Shown here one piece after another: positions 23,735-36,360 of a stretch of DNA of 64,000 nucleotides (position 1 is the stretch's first letter; each line of letters begins with the position of its first letter). The translations under genes were made by a program, and so were the position numbers. The DNA comes from Cryptomeria japonica (Eukaryota; Streptophyta; Pinopsida; Cupressales; Cupressaceae): positions 1 to 64,000 of the forward strand of contig NW_026729181.1 of the NCBI RefSeq assembly GCF_030272615.1, in the 5' to 3' direction. The notes under the pieces are model-generated. The model was not told the origin of the DNA and did not search any database. It was given only the letters and a program-made list of their open reading frames with translations.

Positions 23735-26085
23735 GCGCATCAAAGGTGCGCACCTCGCTGCCCACCACGGTGCGCAACGCCGGTGGGCACCCGGGAGTGC
23801 TTCGAAGTGTGCTCCAAGGTGCTGCGTGCACGTTGTCGGAGCCCGGTTTGCCCCGGGTGCGCACCTCGCGTGCACCTTCGTCGGGGTGGGCACCTTGGCT
23901 TGGTTTGCCCCGGCTGCGCTCCGAAGCGGGGTTATTGGAGCGCCGCCTCTTTTTTTGTCGGAGCGTTTGGTGGGGTTTCTCGCATTGGCTCTTCCGAGGC
24001 CCGGTTGCCACCCTGGCGCGCACGAAGTCGGAAGTAGGGTTAATTGCCCGGGTGCGCACCTTTGCCAGGGTGGCACCTTACCTGGGCTGCGCACCAGGGC
24101 GGGCTCAAGATGGCACGCGCGTTCCGTTTTTTTCACTATCTTTCAAAACGGAAATTTTAAAATCTCCTTTTTTTTTTGCCTTTTCTGGAAATTAGTGAAG
24201 GCAGCGCATCAAAGGTGCGCACCTCGCTGCCCACCTTGGTGTGCTCTGAGGTGCGCACCCGGGAGCGCTACGAAGTGTGCTCCAAGGTGCGGCGTGCACG
24301 TTGTCGGAGCCCGGTTTGCCCCGGGTGCGCACCTCGCCTGCACCTTGGCCGGGGTGGGCACCTTGGCTGGGTTTGCCCAGGGTGCGCTCCGAAGCGGGGT
24401 TACTGGAGCGCCCCCTCTTTTTTTGTCAGAGAGTTTGGTGGGGTTTCTCGCATTGGCTCTTCCCAGGCCCGGTTGTTGGGTGCGCTCCCACCCTGGCGCG
24501 CGCGAAGTTGGAAGTTGGGTTAATTGCCCGGGCGCGCACCTTCGCCAGGGTGGGCACCTTGGTGCGCAAACCTTGGCTGGGCTGCGCACCAGGGCGGGCT
24601 CAAGATGGCACCAGCATTCCCTTTTTCTCACTATCTTTCAAAACGGAAATTTTAAAATCTCGTTTTTTTTTTGCCTTTTATGGAAATTAGTGAAGGCATC
24701 GCATCAAAGGTGCGCACCTCGCTGCCCACCTTGGTGTGCTCCGAGGTGCCCACCACGGTGCGCAACGCCGGTGCGAACCCGGGAGCGCCCCGATGTGTGC
24801 TCCAAGGTGCGGCGTGCACGAAGTCGGACCCCGGTTTGCCCCGGGTGCGCACCTCGCGTGCACCTTGGTGCGCACACCTTGGCTGGGTTGCGCGGCCTGG
24901 TGGGCACCATGGTGCGCACCAAGGAGCGCTCCGAAGTGTGCTCCAAGGTGCGGCGTGCACGAAGTCGGAGCCCGGTTTGCCCCGGGTGCGCACCTTCGCC
25001 GCGGTGGGCACCATGGCGTGCACGAAGTCGGAGCCCGGTTTGCCCCGGGTGCGCACCTCGCGTGCACCTTCGCCGGGGTGGGCACCTCGGCTGGGTTGCG
25101 CGCCCTGGTGCGCACCAAGGAGCGCTCTGAAGTGTGCTCCAAGGTGCGGCGTGCACGAAGTCGGAGCCCGGTTTGCCCCGGGTGTGCACCTCGCGTGCAC
25201 CTTCGCTGCGGTGGGCACCTTGGCTGGGTTGCGCGCCTTGGTGGGCACCATGCAGTGCACGAAGTCGGAGCCCGGTTTGCCCCGGGCGCGCACCTCCGCC
25301 AGGGTGGGCACCTTGGTGCGCACAACTTGCCTGGGCTGCGCACCAGGAAGGGCTCAAGATGGCACCCGCGTTCCGTTTTTTTCACTATCTTTCAGAACGG
25401 AAATTTTAAAATATCGTTTTTTTTTGCCTTTTCTGGAAATTAGTGAAGGCAGCGCATCAAAGGTGCGCAACGCTGGTGCGAACCTGGGAGCGCTCCGATG
25501 TGTGCTCCAAGGTGCGGCGTGCACGAAGTCGGACCCCGGTTTGCCCCGGGTGCGCACCTCGCGTGCACCTTGGTGCGCACACCTTGGCTGGGTTGCGCGC
25601 CCTGGTGGGCACCATGGTGCGCACCAAGGAGCGCTCCGAAGTGTGCTCCAAGGTGCGGCGTGCACGAAGTCGGAGCCCGGTTTGCCCCGGGTGCGCACCT
25701 CGCGTGCACCTTCGCCGCGGTGGGCACCATGGCGTGCACGAAGTCGGAGCCCGGTTTGCCCCGGGTGCGCACCTCGCGTGCACCTTCGCCGGGGTGGGCA
25801 CCTTGGTGTGCAGACCTTGGCTGGGTTGCGCGCCCTGGTGGGCACCATGGTGCGCACCAAGGAGCGCTCCGAAGTGTGCTCCAAGGTGCGGCCTGCACGA
25901 AGTCGGAGCCCGGTTTGCCCCGGGTGTGCACCTCGGGTGGGCACCTTGGTGCGCATGCCTTGCCTGGGCTGCGCACCAGGGCGGGCTCAAGATGGCACCC
26001 GCGTTCCTTTTTTTTCACTATCTTTCAAAACGGAAATTTTAAAATCTCATTTTTTTTTGCCTTTTTCTGGAAATTAGTGAAGGCA
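23735..26085 (+). repeat. 2351-bp internal block, unit 4 copy
   Basis: First-position type with the same diagnostic variants. Its alpha' has the CACCTTGGTGTG state at ~25799. Confidence 0.9.
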
Positions 26086-29000
26086 GCGCATCAAAGGTGC
26101 GCACCTCGCTGCCCACCACGGTGCGCAACGCCGGTGGGCACCCGGGAGTGCTTCGAAGTGTGCTCCAAGGTGCTGCGTGCACGTTGTCGGAGCCCGGTTT
26201 GCCCCGGGTGCGCACCTCGCGTGCACCTTCGTCGGGGTGGGCACCTTGGCTGGGTTTGCCCCGGCTGCGCTCCGAAGCGGGGTTATTGGAGCGCCGCCTC
26301 TTTTTTTGTCGGAGCGTTTGGTGGGGTTTCTCGCATTGGCTCTTCCGAGGCCCGGTTGCCACCCTGGCGCGCACGAAGTCGGAAGTAGGGTTAATTGCCC
26401 GGGTGCGCACCTTTGCCAGGGTGGGCACCTTACCTGGGCTGCGCACCAGGGCGGGCTCAAGATGGCACGCGCGTTCCGTTTTTTTCACTATCTTTCAAAA
26501 CGGAAATTTTAAAATCTCCTTTTTTTTTTGCCTTTTCTGGAAATTAGTGAAGGCAGCGCATCAAAGGTGCGCACCTCGCTGCCCACCTTGGTGTGCTCTG
26601 AGGTGCGCACCCGGGAGCGCTACGAAGTGTGCTCCAAGGTGCGGCGTGCACGTTGTCGGAGCCCGGTTTGCCCCGGGTGCGCACCTCGCCTGCACCTTGG
26701 CCGGGGTGGGCACCTTGGCTGGGTTTGCCCAGGGTGCGCTCCGAAGCGGGGTTACTGGAGCGCCCCCTCTTTTTTTGTCAGAGCGTTTGGTGGGGTTTCT
26801 CGCATTGGCTCTTCCCAGGCCCGGTTGTTGGGTGCGCTCCCACCCTGGCGCGCGCGAAGTTGGAAGTTGGGTTAATTGCCCGGGCGCGCACCTTCGCCAG
26901 GGTGGGCACCTTGGTGCGCACACCTTGGCTGGGCTGCGCACCAGGGCGGGCTCAAGATGGCACCAGCATTCCCTTTTTCTCACTATCTTTCAAAACGGAA
27001 ATTTTAAAATCTCGTTTTTTTTTTGCCTTTTATGGAAATTAGTGAAGGCATCGCATCAAAGGTGCGCACCTCGCTGCCCACCTTGGTGTGCTCCGAGGTG
27101 CCCACCACGGTGCGCAACGCCGGTGCGAACCCGGGAGCGCCCCGATGTGTGCTCCAAGGTGCGGCGTGCACGAAGTCGGACCCCGGTTTGCCCCGGGTGC
27201 GCACCTCGCGTGCACCTTGGTGCGCACACCTTGGCTGGGTTGCGCGGCCTGGTGGGCACCATGGTGCGCACCAAGGAGCGCTCCGAAGTGTGCTCCAAGG
27301 TGCGGCGTGCACGAAGTCGGAGCCCGGTTTGCCCCGGGTACGCACCTCGCGTGCACCTTCGCCGGGGTGGGCACCTCGGCTGGGTTGCGCGCCCTGGTGC
27401 GCACCAAGGAGCGCTCCGAAGTGTGCTCCAAGGTGCGGCGTGCACGAAGTCGGAGCCCGGTTTGCCCCGGGTGCGCACCTTCGCCGCGGTGCGCACCATG
27501 GCGTGCACGAAGTCGGAGCCCGGTTTGCCCCGGGTGCGCACCTCGCGTGCACCTTCGGCGGGGTTGCGCGCCCTGGTGGGCACCATGGTGCGCACCAAGG
27601 AGCGCTCCGAAGTGTGCTCCAAGGTGCGGCGTGCACGAAGTCGGAGCCCGGTTTGCCCCGGGTGCGCACCTCGCGTGCACCTTCGGCGGGGTTGCGCGCC
27701 CTGGTGGGCACCATGGTGCGCACCAAGGAGCGCTCCGAAGTGTGCTCCAAGGTGCGGCGTGCACGAAGTCGGAGCCCGGTTTGCCCCGGGTGCGCACCTC
27801 GCGTGCACCTTCGCCGCGGTGGGCACCATGGCGTGCACGAAGTCGGAGCCCGGTTTGCCCCGGGTGCGCACCTCGCGTGCACCTTCGCCGGGGTGGGCAC
27901 CTCGGCTGGGTTGCGCGCCCTGGTGCGCACCAAGGAGCGCTCCGAAGTGTGCTCCAAGGTGCGGCGTGCACGAAGTCGGAGCCCGGTTTGCCCCGGGTGC
28001 GCACCTCGCGTGCACCTTCGCCAGGGTGGGCACCTCGGTGCGCACACCTTCTCAATGTTTTCTTGCCTTTTCTGGAAATTGGTGAAGGCAGCGCATCAAA
28101 GGTGCGCACCTCGGTGTGCTCCGAGGTGCGAACCCGAGAGCGCTCCGAGGTGCCCACGAAGTCGAAAGTCGGGTTAATTGCATTGTTTTCCCCGGGTGCG
28201 CTCCGAGGTGCGCAACATCGGCGCGCACCAAGGAGGGCTCCGAAGTGTGCTCCAAGGTGCGCACGATGGCGTGCACCTCTGGTGCGCACGATTCGGAGCT
28301 CGGTTTGACCGGGGTGCGCACACCTTGGCTGGGTTGCGCACCTTTTGTGCGCTCCAAGGTGCGCACGAAGTCGGAGCTCGGTTTGCCCCGGGTGCGCACC
28401 TTCGCCAGGGTGCGCACCTTGATGCGCACGCCTTGGCTGGGCTGCGCACCTTGGTGGGCGCCATGGTGCGCACCTTTCGTGCGCTCCAAGGTGCGCACGA
28501 AGTCGGAGCTCGGTTTGCCCCGGGTGCGCACCTTGGTGGGCGCCATGGTGCACTCCGAGGTGCCCAAGATTGGTGCGCACCAAGGAGCGCTCCGAAGTGC
28601 GCTCCAAGGTGCGCGCGAAGTCGAAAGTTGGGTTAATTGTCCGGTTTGCCTCGGGTGCGCACCTTGCGTGCACCTTCGCCAGGGTGGGCGCCTTGGTGCG
28701 CACACCTTGGCTGGGCTGCGCACACCTTGGCACCCGCGTTTCCTTCATTTTAAATTTTTTTTTTTTACAATCTCTCAAGTGGGAAATTCTATAATCTCAA
28801 CTTTTTTTGCCTTTTCAGGAAACTTTTGAATGGAGCGCATCATTGGTGCGCTCCGAAGTGTGCTCCAAAGCTCTCTCCAGCTGCGTGCACCTGCCCCGGC
28901 CGCGCACCCGGCCCCGCCCAGCTTCGCTCACCTGTCCCGGGCGTCTGGTGCGGAACCTTAGAGTAAGAAACATCACCGTGCACCTTGGCCAACGTGCGCG

Positions 29001-29266
29001 ACTCGACCGAGCGCGCACTGGCCGAGGTGCACACCGATTTCACCTGGGTGCGCGCGCAGCACCTCGGGCGCACCGGGGTGCGCGCACAACGCCCGGGTTG
29101 CACCGTGGCCTGTGTGCTCGGGGCGCCTCGGGTGCGCGCTCGGTGTCGCCCCCGCGCGCGCGGTAGTGCGGGCAGCGCACCCCGGCCCGGCCCGGCCCCG
29201 ACGAGAACGCAAACGGGCAAAAGGTTTATTCAAATAGCATTGCGACGCCCGGCGAAAAACTAAAAA

Positions 29267-29385
29267 AGGGTGCAACACCGGGACTTCCCGGGAGGTCACC
29301 CATCCCAGTACTACTCCGGCCCAAGCGCGCTTAACTGCGGAGTTCTGATGGGATCCGGTGCACTAACGCTGGTATGATCGCACCC
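29267..29385 (-). rRNA. 5S rRNA gene, copy 4
   Basis: Identical to the other copies and 7923 bp from copy 3. T6 terminator at 29262-29267. Confidence 0.97.
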
Positions 29386-31657
29386 GTTATGAGCTTGTCG
29401 CAGTGTGTACTTAGCAAACCGCGACCCACGTGCGAATCCACCCCGGCCACCCACCCCCGTCGAGGTGCACACCCTCCCTCGCGAAGTGCGCCCCGTTCGC
29501 CAAGTGTGAGCCCTGCCCGGGTGCGCGCACCTTGCTAGGGCGTCGGGTGTGCACCCGGCCCGGCCTACGTGCGTGCACCTGGAGGGGGCGTCGTGTGCGT
29601 GCAGTGTCCCGTCTGCAACGCGGTGCCCACACACCACCTCGGGCGCAACGACCTGCGCTCACATGTGGGCCGAGTGCACCTTGGTGCATGTTCGGGGCGC
29701 CTCGGGTGCACGCTCGATCTTGCCCCGGTGCACCAAGGCGCTCGGTTTGCCCCGGGTGCGCACTTGGTGCAAGGTGGGCACCCAAAATAGGGATCAAGCA
29801 CCAAAACACAAGTTTCGGGATGCAAAATGGGACCCAAGGACCACAAATGCGTTCCAAGACCCATGATGGGTCCACGAGAACAAAAATGTGTTCCGAGACT
29901 TAATAAACAAATATTGGGTTTTAGGAGAAGAAACATGCTCTGATGCCCAAAACGAGAATCGACCCCGAAAAGGCCACAGGCCAAAAGTGGGATGCGAGAC
30001 AAAAAAAAATGGGACCCGAGGACCAAAATTGGGTTCCCAGGTCGAAGACAGGGCAACCGGACAAGAAACGACCTCTAAGGCTCGAAATGAGTCCCGACGA
30101 CTAAAACTTGACAAGAAGCACCCATCAGGCACCCAACTCGACACCCATGGGATGCCGACCCACCCGGGCTTCCACCTAGCACACCTTGGCACCCACCCAC
30201 CCTCGCACCCAACCTCGCACCCAACTTAGCACCTTTGAACCCACATTGGCACTCACCCTGACCCTGGCACCTTGGAACCCACATTGGCACTCACCTTGAC
30301 CCTGGCACCCACCTTTGCACTCACCTTGGGACCCACCCTGGCTCCCACCTCGGCACCCACCCAGACACCCACCTTGGTTCCTTGGCACCCACCTTGGATC
30401 CTTGGCACCCACCCCGACACCCACCTTGGCACGCAACTTGGCTACTTGCCACCCACCTTGGCTCCTTGACGCCCACCCCGACAACCACCCCGTGACCTAC
30501 CCTGGCTAGGGTTGGTGCACACCCACCCTGGTGCCCACCTTGGCACCCACCCTATGACCCACCTTGGCACGCACCTTAGTACCCACCCCGTTACCCACCC
30601 TAGGACCCACCCCGTGACCCACCTTGGCCAGGGTGGGTGCCTTGGTGCGCACAACTTGCCTGGGCTGCACACCAGGGCGGGCTCAAGATGGCACCCGCGT
30701 TCCGTTTTTTTCACTATCTTTCAAAACGGAAATTTTAAAATCTCATTTTTTTCTTTTTTTTGCCTTTTCTGGAAATTAGTGAAGGCAGCGCATCAAAGGT
30801 GCGCAATGCTGGTGCGAACCCGGGAGCGCTCCGATGTGTGCTCCAAGGTGCGGCGTGCACGAAGTCCGAGCCCGGTTTGCCCCGGGTGCGCACCTCGCGT
30901 GCACCTTCGCCGGGGTGAGCACCTTGGCTGGGTTGCGCGCCCTGGTGCGTACCAAGGAGCGCTCTGAAGTGTGCTCCAAGGTGCGGCGTGCACGAAGTCG
31001 GAGCCCGGTTTGCCCCGGGTGTGCACCTCGGGTGCGCACCTCGCGTGCACCTTCGCTGCGGTGGGCACCTTGGCTGGGTTGCGCGCCTTGGTGGGCACCA
31101 TGCAGTGCACGAAGTCGGAGCCCGGTTTGCCCCGGGCGCGCACCTCCGCCAGGGTGGGCACCTTGGTGCGCACAACTTGCCTGGGCTGCGCATCAGGAAG
31201 GGCTCAAGATGGCACCCGCGTTCCGTTTTTTTCACTATCTTTCAGAACGGAAATTTTAAAATATCGTTTTTTTTTGCCTTTTCTGGAAATTAGTGAAGGC
31301 AGCGCATCAAAGGTGCGCAACGCTGGTGCGAACCTGGGAGCGCTCCGATGTGTGCTCCAAGGTGCGGCGTGCACGAAGTCGGAGCCCGGTTTGCCTCGGG
31401 TGCGCCCTGGTGGGCACCATGGTGCGCACCAAGGAGCGCTCCGAAGTGTGCTCCAAGGTGCGGCCTGCACGAAGTCGGAGCCCGGTTTGCCCCGGGTGTG
31501 CACCTCGGGTGGGCACCTTGGTGCGCATGCCTTGCCTGGGCTGCGCACCAGGGCGGGCTCAAGATGGCACCCGCGTTCCTTTTTTTTCACTATCTTTCAA
31601 AACGGAAATTTTAAAATCTCATTTTTTTTTGCCTTTTTCTGGAAATTAGTGAAGGCA

Positions 31658-34008
31658 GCGCATCAAAGGTGCGCACCTCGCTGCCCACCACGGTGCGCAA
31701 CGCCGGTGGGCACCCGGGAGTGCTTCGAAGTGTGCTCCAAGGTGCTGCGTGCACGTTGTCGGAGCCCGGTTTGCCCCGGGTGCGCACCTCGCGTGCACCT
31801 TCGTCGGGGTGGGCACCTTGGCTTGGTTTGCCCCGGCTGCGCTCCGAAGCGGGGTTATTGGAGCGCCGCCTCTTTTTTTGTCGGAGCGTTTGGTGGGGTT
31901 TCTCGCATTGGCTCTTCCGAGGCCCGGTTGCCACCCTGGCGCGCACGAAGTCGGAAGTAGGGTTAATTGCCCGGGTGCGCACCTTTGCCAGGGTGGCACC
32001 TTACCTGGGCTGCGCACCAGGGCGGGCTCAAGATGGCACGCGCGTTCCGTTTTTTTCACTATCTTTCAAAACGGAAATTTTAAAATCTCCTTTTTTTTTT
32101 GCCTTTTCTGGAAATTAGTGAAGGCAGCGCATCAAAGGTGCGCACCTCGCTGCCCACCTTGGTGTGCTCTGAGGTGCGCACCCGGGAGCGCTACGAAGTG
32201 TGCTCCAAGGTGCGGCGTGCACGTTGTCGGAGCCCGGTTTGCCCCGGGTGCGCACCTCGCCTGCACCTTGGCCGGGGTGGGCACCTTGGCTGGGTTTGCC
32301 CAGGGTGCGCTCCGAAGCGGGGTTACTGGAGCGCCCCCTCTTTTTTTGTCAGAGAGTTTGGTGGGGTTTCTCGCATTGGCTCTTCCCAGGCCCGGTTGTT
32401 GGGTGCGCTCCCACCCTGGCGCGCGCGAAGTTGGAAGTTGGGTTAATTGCCCGGGCGCGCACCTTCGCCAGGGTGGGCACCTTGGTGCGCAAACCTTGGC
32501 TGGGCTGCGCACCAGGGCGGGCTCAAGATGGCACCAGCATTCCCTTTTTCTCACTATCTTTCAAAACGGAAATTTTAAAATCTCGTTTTTTTTTTGCCTT
32601 TTATGGAAATTAGTGAAGGCATCGCATCAAAGGTGCGCACCTCGCTGCCCACCTTGGTGTGCTCCGAGGTGCCCACCACGGTGCGCAACGCCGGTGCGAA
32701 CCCGGGAGCGCCCCGATGTGTGCTCCAAGGTGCGGCGTGCACGAAGTCGGACCCCGGTTTGCCCCGGGTGCGCACCTCGCGTGCACCTTGGTGCGCACAC
32801 CTTGGCTGGGTTGCGCGGCCTGGTGGGCACCATGGTGCGCACCAAGGAGCGCTCCGAAGTGTGCTCCAAGGTGCGGCGTGCACGAAGTCGGAGCCCGGTT
32901 TGCCCCGGGTGCGCACCTTCGCCGCGGTGGGCACCATGGCGTGCACGAAGTCGGAGCCCGGTTTGCCCCGGGTGCGCACCTCGCGTGCACCTTCGCCGGG
33001 GTGGGCACCTCGGCTGGGTTGCGCGCCCTGGTGCGCACCAAGGAGCGCTCTGAAGTGTGCTCCAAGGTGCGGCGTGCACGAAGTCGGAGCCCGGTTTGCC
33101 CCGGGTGTGCACCTCGCGTGCACCTTCGCTGCGGTGGGCACCTTGGCTGGGTTGCGCGCCTTGGTGGGCACCATGCAGTGCACGAAGTCGGAGCCCGGTT
33201 TGCCCCGGGCGCGCACCTCCGCCAGGGTGGGCACCTTGGTGCGCACAACTTGCCTGGGCTGCGCACCAGGAAGGGCTCAAGATGGCACCCGCGTTCCGTT
33301 TTTTTCACTATCTTTCAGAACGGAAATTTTAAAATATCGTTTTTTTTTGCCTTTTCTGGAAATTAGTGAAGGCAGCGCATCAAAGGTGCGCAACGCTGGT
33401 GCGAACCTGGGAGCGCTCCGATGTGTGCTCCAAGGTGCGGCGTGCACGAAGTCGGACCCCGGTTTGCCCCGGGTGCGCACCTCGCGTGCACCTTGGTGCG
33501 CACACCTTGGCTGGGTTGCGCGCCCTGGTGGGCACCATGGTGCGCACCAAGGAGCGCTCCGAAGTGTGCTCCAAGGTGCGGCGTGCACGAAGTCGGAGCC
33601 CGGTTTGCCCCGGGTGCGCACCTCGCGTGCACCTTCGCCGCGGTGGGCACCATGGCGTGCACGAAGTCGGAGCCCGGTTTGCCCCGGGTGCGCACCTCGC
33701 GTGCACCTTCGCCGGGGTGGGCACCTTTGTGTGCAGACCTTGGCTGGGTTGCGCGCCCTGGTGGGCACCATGGTGCGCACCAAGGAGCGCTCCGAAGTGT
33801 GCTCCAAGGTGCGGCCTGCACGAAGTCGGAGCCCGGTTTGCCCCGGGTGTGCACCTCGGGTGGGCACCTTGGTGCGCATGCCTTGCCTGGGCTGCGCACC
33901 AGGGCGGGCTCAAGATGGCACCCGCGTTCCTTTTTTTTCACTATCTTTCAAAACGGAAATTTTAAAATCTCATTTTTTTTTGCCTTTTTCTGGAAATTAG
34001 TGAAGGCA
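31658..34008 (+). repeat. 2351-bp internal block, unit 5 first copy
   Basis: First-position type (GGCTTGGTTTGCC, CCAGGGTGGCACC, TCAGAGAGTTTGG). Followed directly by an extra block. Confidence 0.9.
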
Positions 34009-36360
34009 GCGCATCAAAGGTGCGCACCTCGCTGCCCACCACGGTGCGCAACGCCGGTGGGCACCCGGGAGTGCTTCGAAGTGTGCTCCAAGGTGCTGCG
34101 TGCACGTTGTCGGAGCCCGGTTTGCCCCGGGTGCGCACCTCGCGTGCACCTTCGTCGGGGTGGGCACCTTGGCTGGGTTTGCCCCGGCTGCGCTCCGAAG
34201 CGGGGTTATTGGAGCGCCGCCTCTTTTTTTGTCGGAGCGTTTGGTGGGGTTTCTCGCATTGGCTCTTCCGAGGCCCGGTTGCCACCCTGGCGCGCACGAA
34301 GTCGGAAGTAGGGTTAATTGCCCGGGTGCGCACCTTTGCCAGGGTGGGCACCTTACCTGGGCTGCGCACCAGGGCGGGCTCAAGATGGCACGCGCGTTCC
34401 GTTTTTTTCACTATCTTTCAAAACGGAAATTTTAAAATCTCCTTTTTTTTTTGCCTTTTCTGGAAATTAGTGAAGGCAGCGCATCAAAGGTGCGCACCTC
34501 GCTGCCCACCTTGGTGTGCTCTGAGGTGCGCACCCGGGAGCGCTACGAAGTGTGCTCCAAGGTGCGGCGTGCACGTTGTCGGAGCCCGGTTTGCCCCGGG
34601 TGCGCACCTCGCCTGCACCTTGGCCGGGGTGGGCACCTTGGCTGGGTTTGCCCAGGGTGCGCTCCGAAGCGGGGTTACTGGAGCGCCCCCTCTTTTTTTG
34701 TCAGAGCGTTTGGTGGGGTTTCTCGCATTGGCTCTTCCCAGGCCCGGTTGTTGGGTGCGCTCCCACCCTGGCGCGCGCGAAGTTGGAAGTTGGGTTAATT
34801 GCCCGGGCGCGCACCTTCGCCAGGGTGGGCACCTTGGTGCGCACACCTTGGCTGGGCTGCGCACCAGGGCGGGCTCAAGATGGCACCAGCATTCCCTTTT
34901 TCTCACTATCTTTCAAAACGGAAATTTTAAAATCTCGTTTTTTTTTTGCCTTTTATGGAAATTAGTGAAGGCATCGCATCAAAGGTGCGCACCTCGCTGC
35001 CCACCTTGGTGTGCTCCGAGGTGCCCACCACGGTGCGCAACGCCGGTGCGAACCCGGGAGCGCCCCGATGTGTGCTCCAAGGTGCGGCGTGCACGAAGTC
35101 GGACCCCGGTTTGCCCCGGGTGCGCACCTCGCGTGCACCTTGGTGCGCACACCTTGGCTGGGTTGCGCGGCCTGGTGGGCACCATGGTGCGCACCAAGGA
35201 GCGCTCCGAAGTGTGCTCCAAGGTGCGGCGTGCACGAAGTCGGAGCCCGGTTTGCCCCGGGTGCGCACCTTCGCCGCGGTGGGCACCATGGCGTGCACGA
35301 AGTCGGAGCCCGGTTTGCCCCGGGTGCGCACCTCGCGTGCACCTTCGCCGGGGTGGGCACCTCGGCTGGGTTGCGCGCCCTGGTGCGCACCAAGGAGCGC
35401 TCTGAAGTGTGCTCCAAGGTGCGGCGTGCACGAAGTCGGAGCCCGGTTTGCCCCGGGTGTGCACCTCGCGTGCACCTTCGCTGCGGTGGGCACCTTGGCT
35501 GGGTTGCGCGCCTTGGTGGGCACCATGCAGTGCACGAAGTCGGAGCCCGGTTTGCCCCGGGCGCGCACCTCCGCCAGGGTGGGCACCTTGGTGCGCACAA
35601 CTTGCCTGGGCTGCGCACCAGGAAGGGCTCAAGATGGCACCCGCGTTCCGTTTTTTTCACTATCTTTCAGAACGGAAATTTTAAAATATCGTTTTTTTTT
35701 GCCTTTTCTGGAAATTAGTGAAGGCAGCGCATCAAAGGTGCGCAACGCTGGTGCGAACCTGGGAGCGCTCCGATGTGTGCTCCAAGGTGCGGCGTGCACG
35801 AAGTCGGACCCCGGTTTGCCCCGGGTGCGCACCTCGCGTGCACCTTGGTGCGCACACCTTGGCTGGGTTGCGCGCCCTGGTGGGCACCATGGTGCGCACC
35901 AAGGAGCGCTCCGAAGTGTGCTCCAAGGTGCGGCGTGCACGAAGTCGGAGCCCGGTTTGCCCCGGGTGCGCACCTCGCGTGCACCTTCGCCGCGGTGGGC
36001 ACCATGGCGTGCACGAAGTCGGAGCCCGGTTTGCCCCGGGTGCGCACCTCGCGTGCACCTTCGCCGGGGTGGGCACCTTTGTGTGCAGACCTTGGCTGGG
36101 TTGCGCGCCCTGGTGGGCACCATGGTGCGCACCAAGGAGCGCTCCGAAGTGTGCTCCAAGGTGCGGCCTGCACGAAGTCGGAGCCCGGTTTGCCCCGGGT
36201 GTGCACCTCGGGTGGGCACCTTGGTGCGCATGCCTTGCCTGGGCTGCGCACCAGGGCGGGCTCAAGATGGCACCCGCGTTCCTTTTTTTTCACTATCTTT
36301 CAAAACGGAAATTTTAAAATCTCATTTTTTTTTGCCTTTTTCTGGAAATTAGTGAAGGCA
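34009..36360 (+). repeat. 2352-bp internal block, unit 5 extra copy
   Basis: This copy has terminal-type beta and gamma (GGCTGGGTTTGCC, CCAGGGTGGGCACC, TCAGAGCGTTTGG) joined to a short delta plus alpha' like those in first-position blocks. That chimeric structure is what unequal crossing-over between a terminal set and a first-position block would give. It is the extra 2352 bp that makes unit 5 longer. Confidence 0.88.

Larger units (their letters stand above)
22865..30787 (+). repeat. 5S-bearing macrosatellite, unit 4 (7923 bp)
   Basis: Standard unit with the module order of unit 2. Two beta-gamma-delta sets begin at 23735 and 26086. Its second alpha' has CACCTTGGTGTGCAG (~25799-25813), the state also found in unit 1, so this unit keeps what looks like the ancestral base at a site that separates units 2/3 from 5/6. 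5S gene at 29267-29385. Purine-rich spacer near 29775-30117 and CCACC minisatellite near 30118-30634. Confidence 0.92.
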
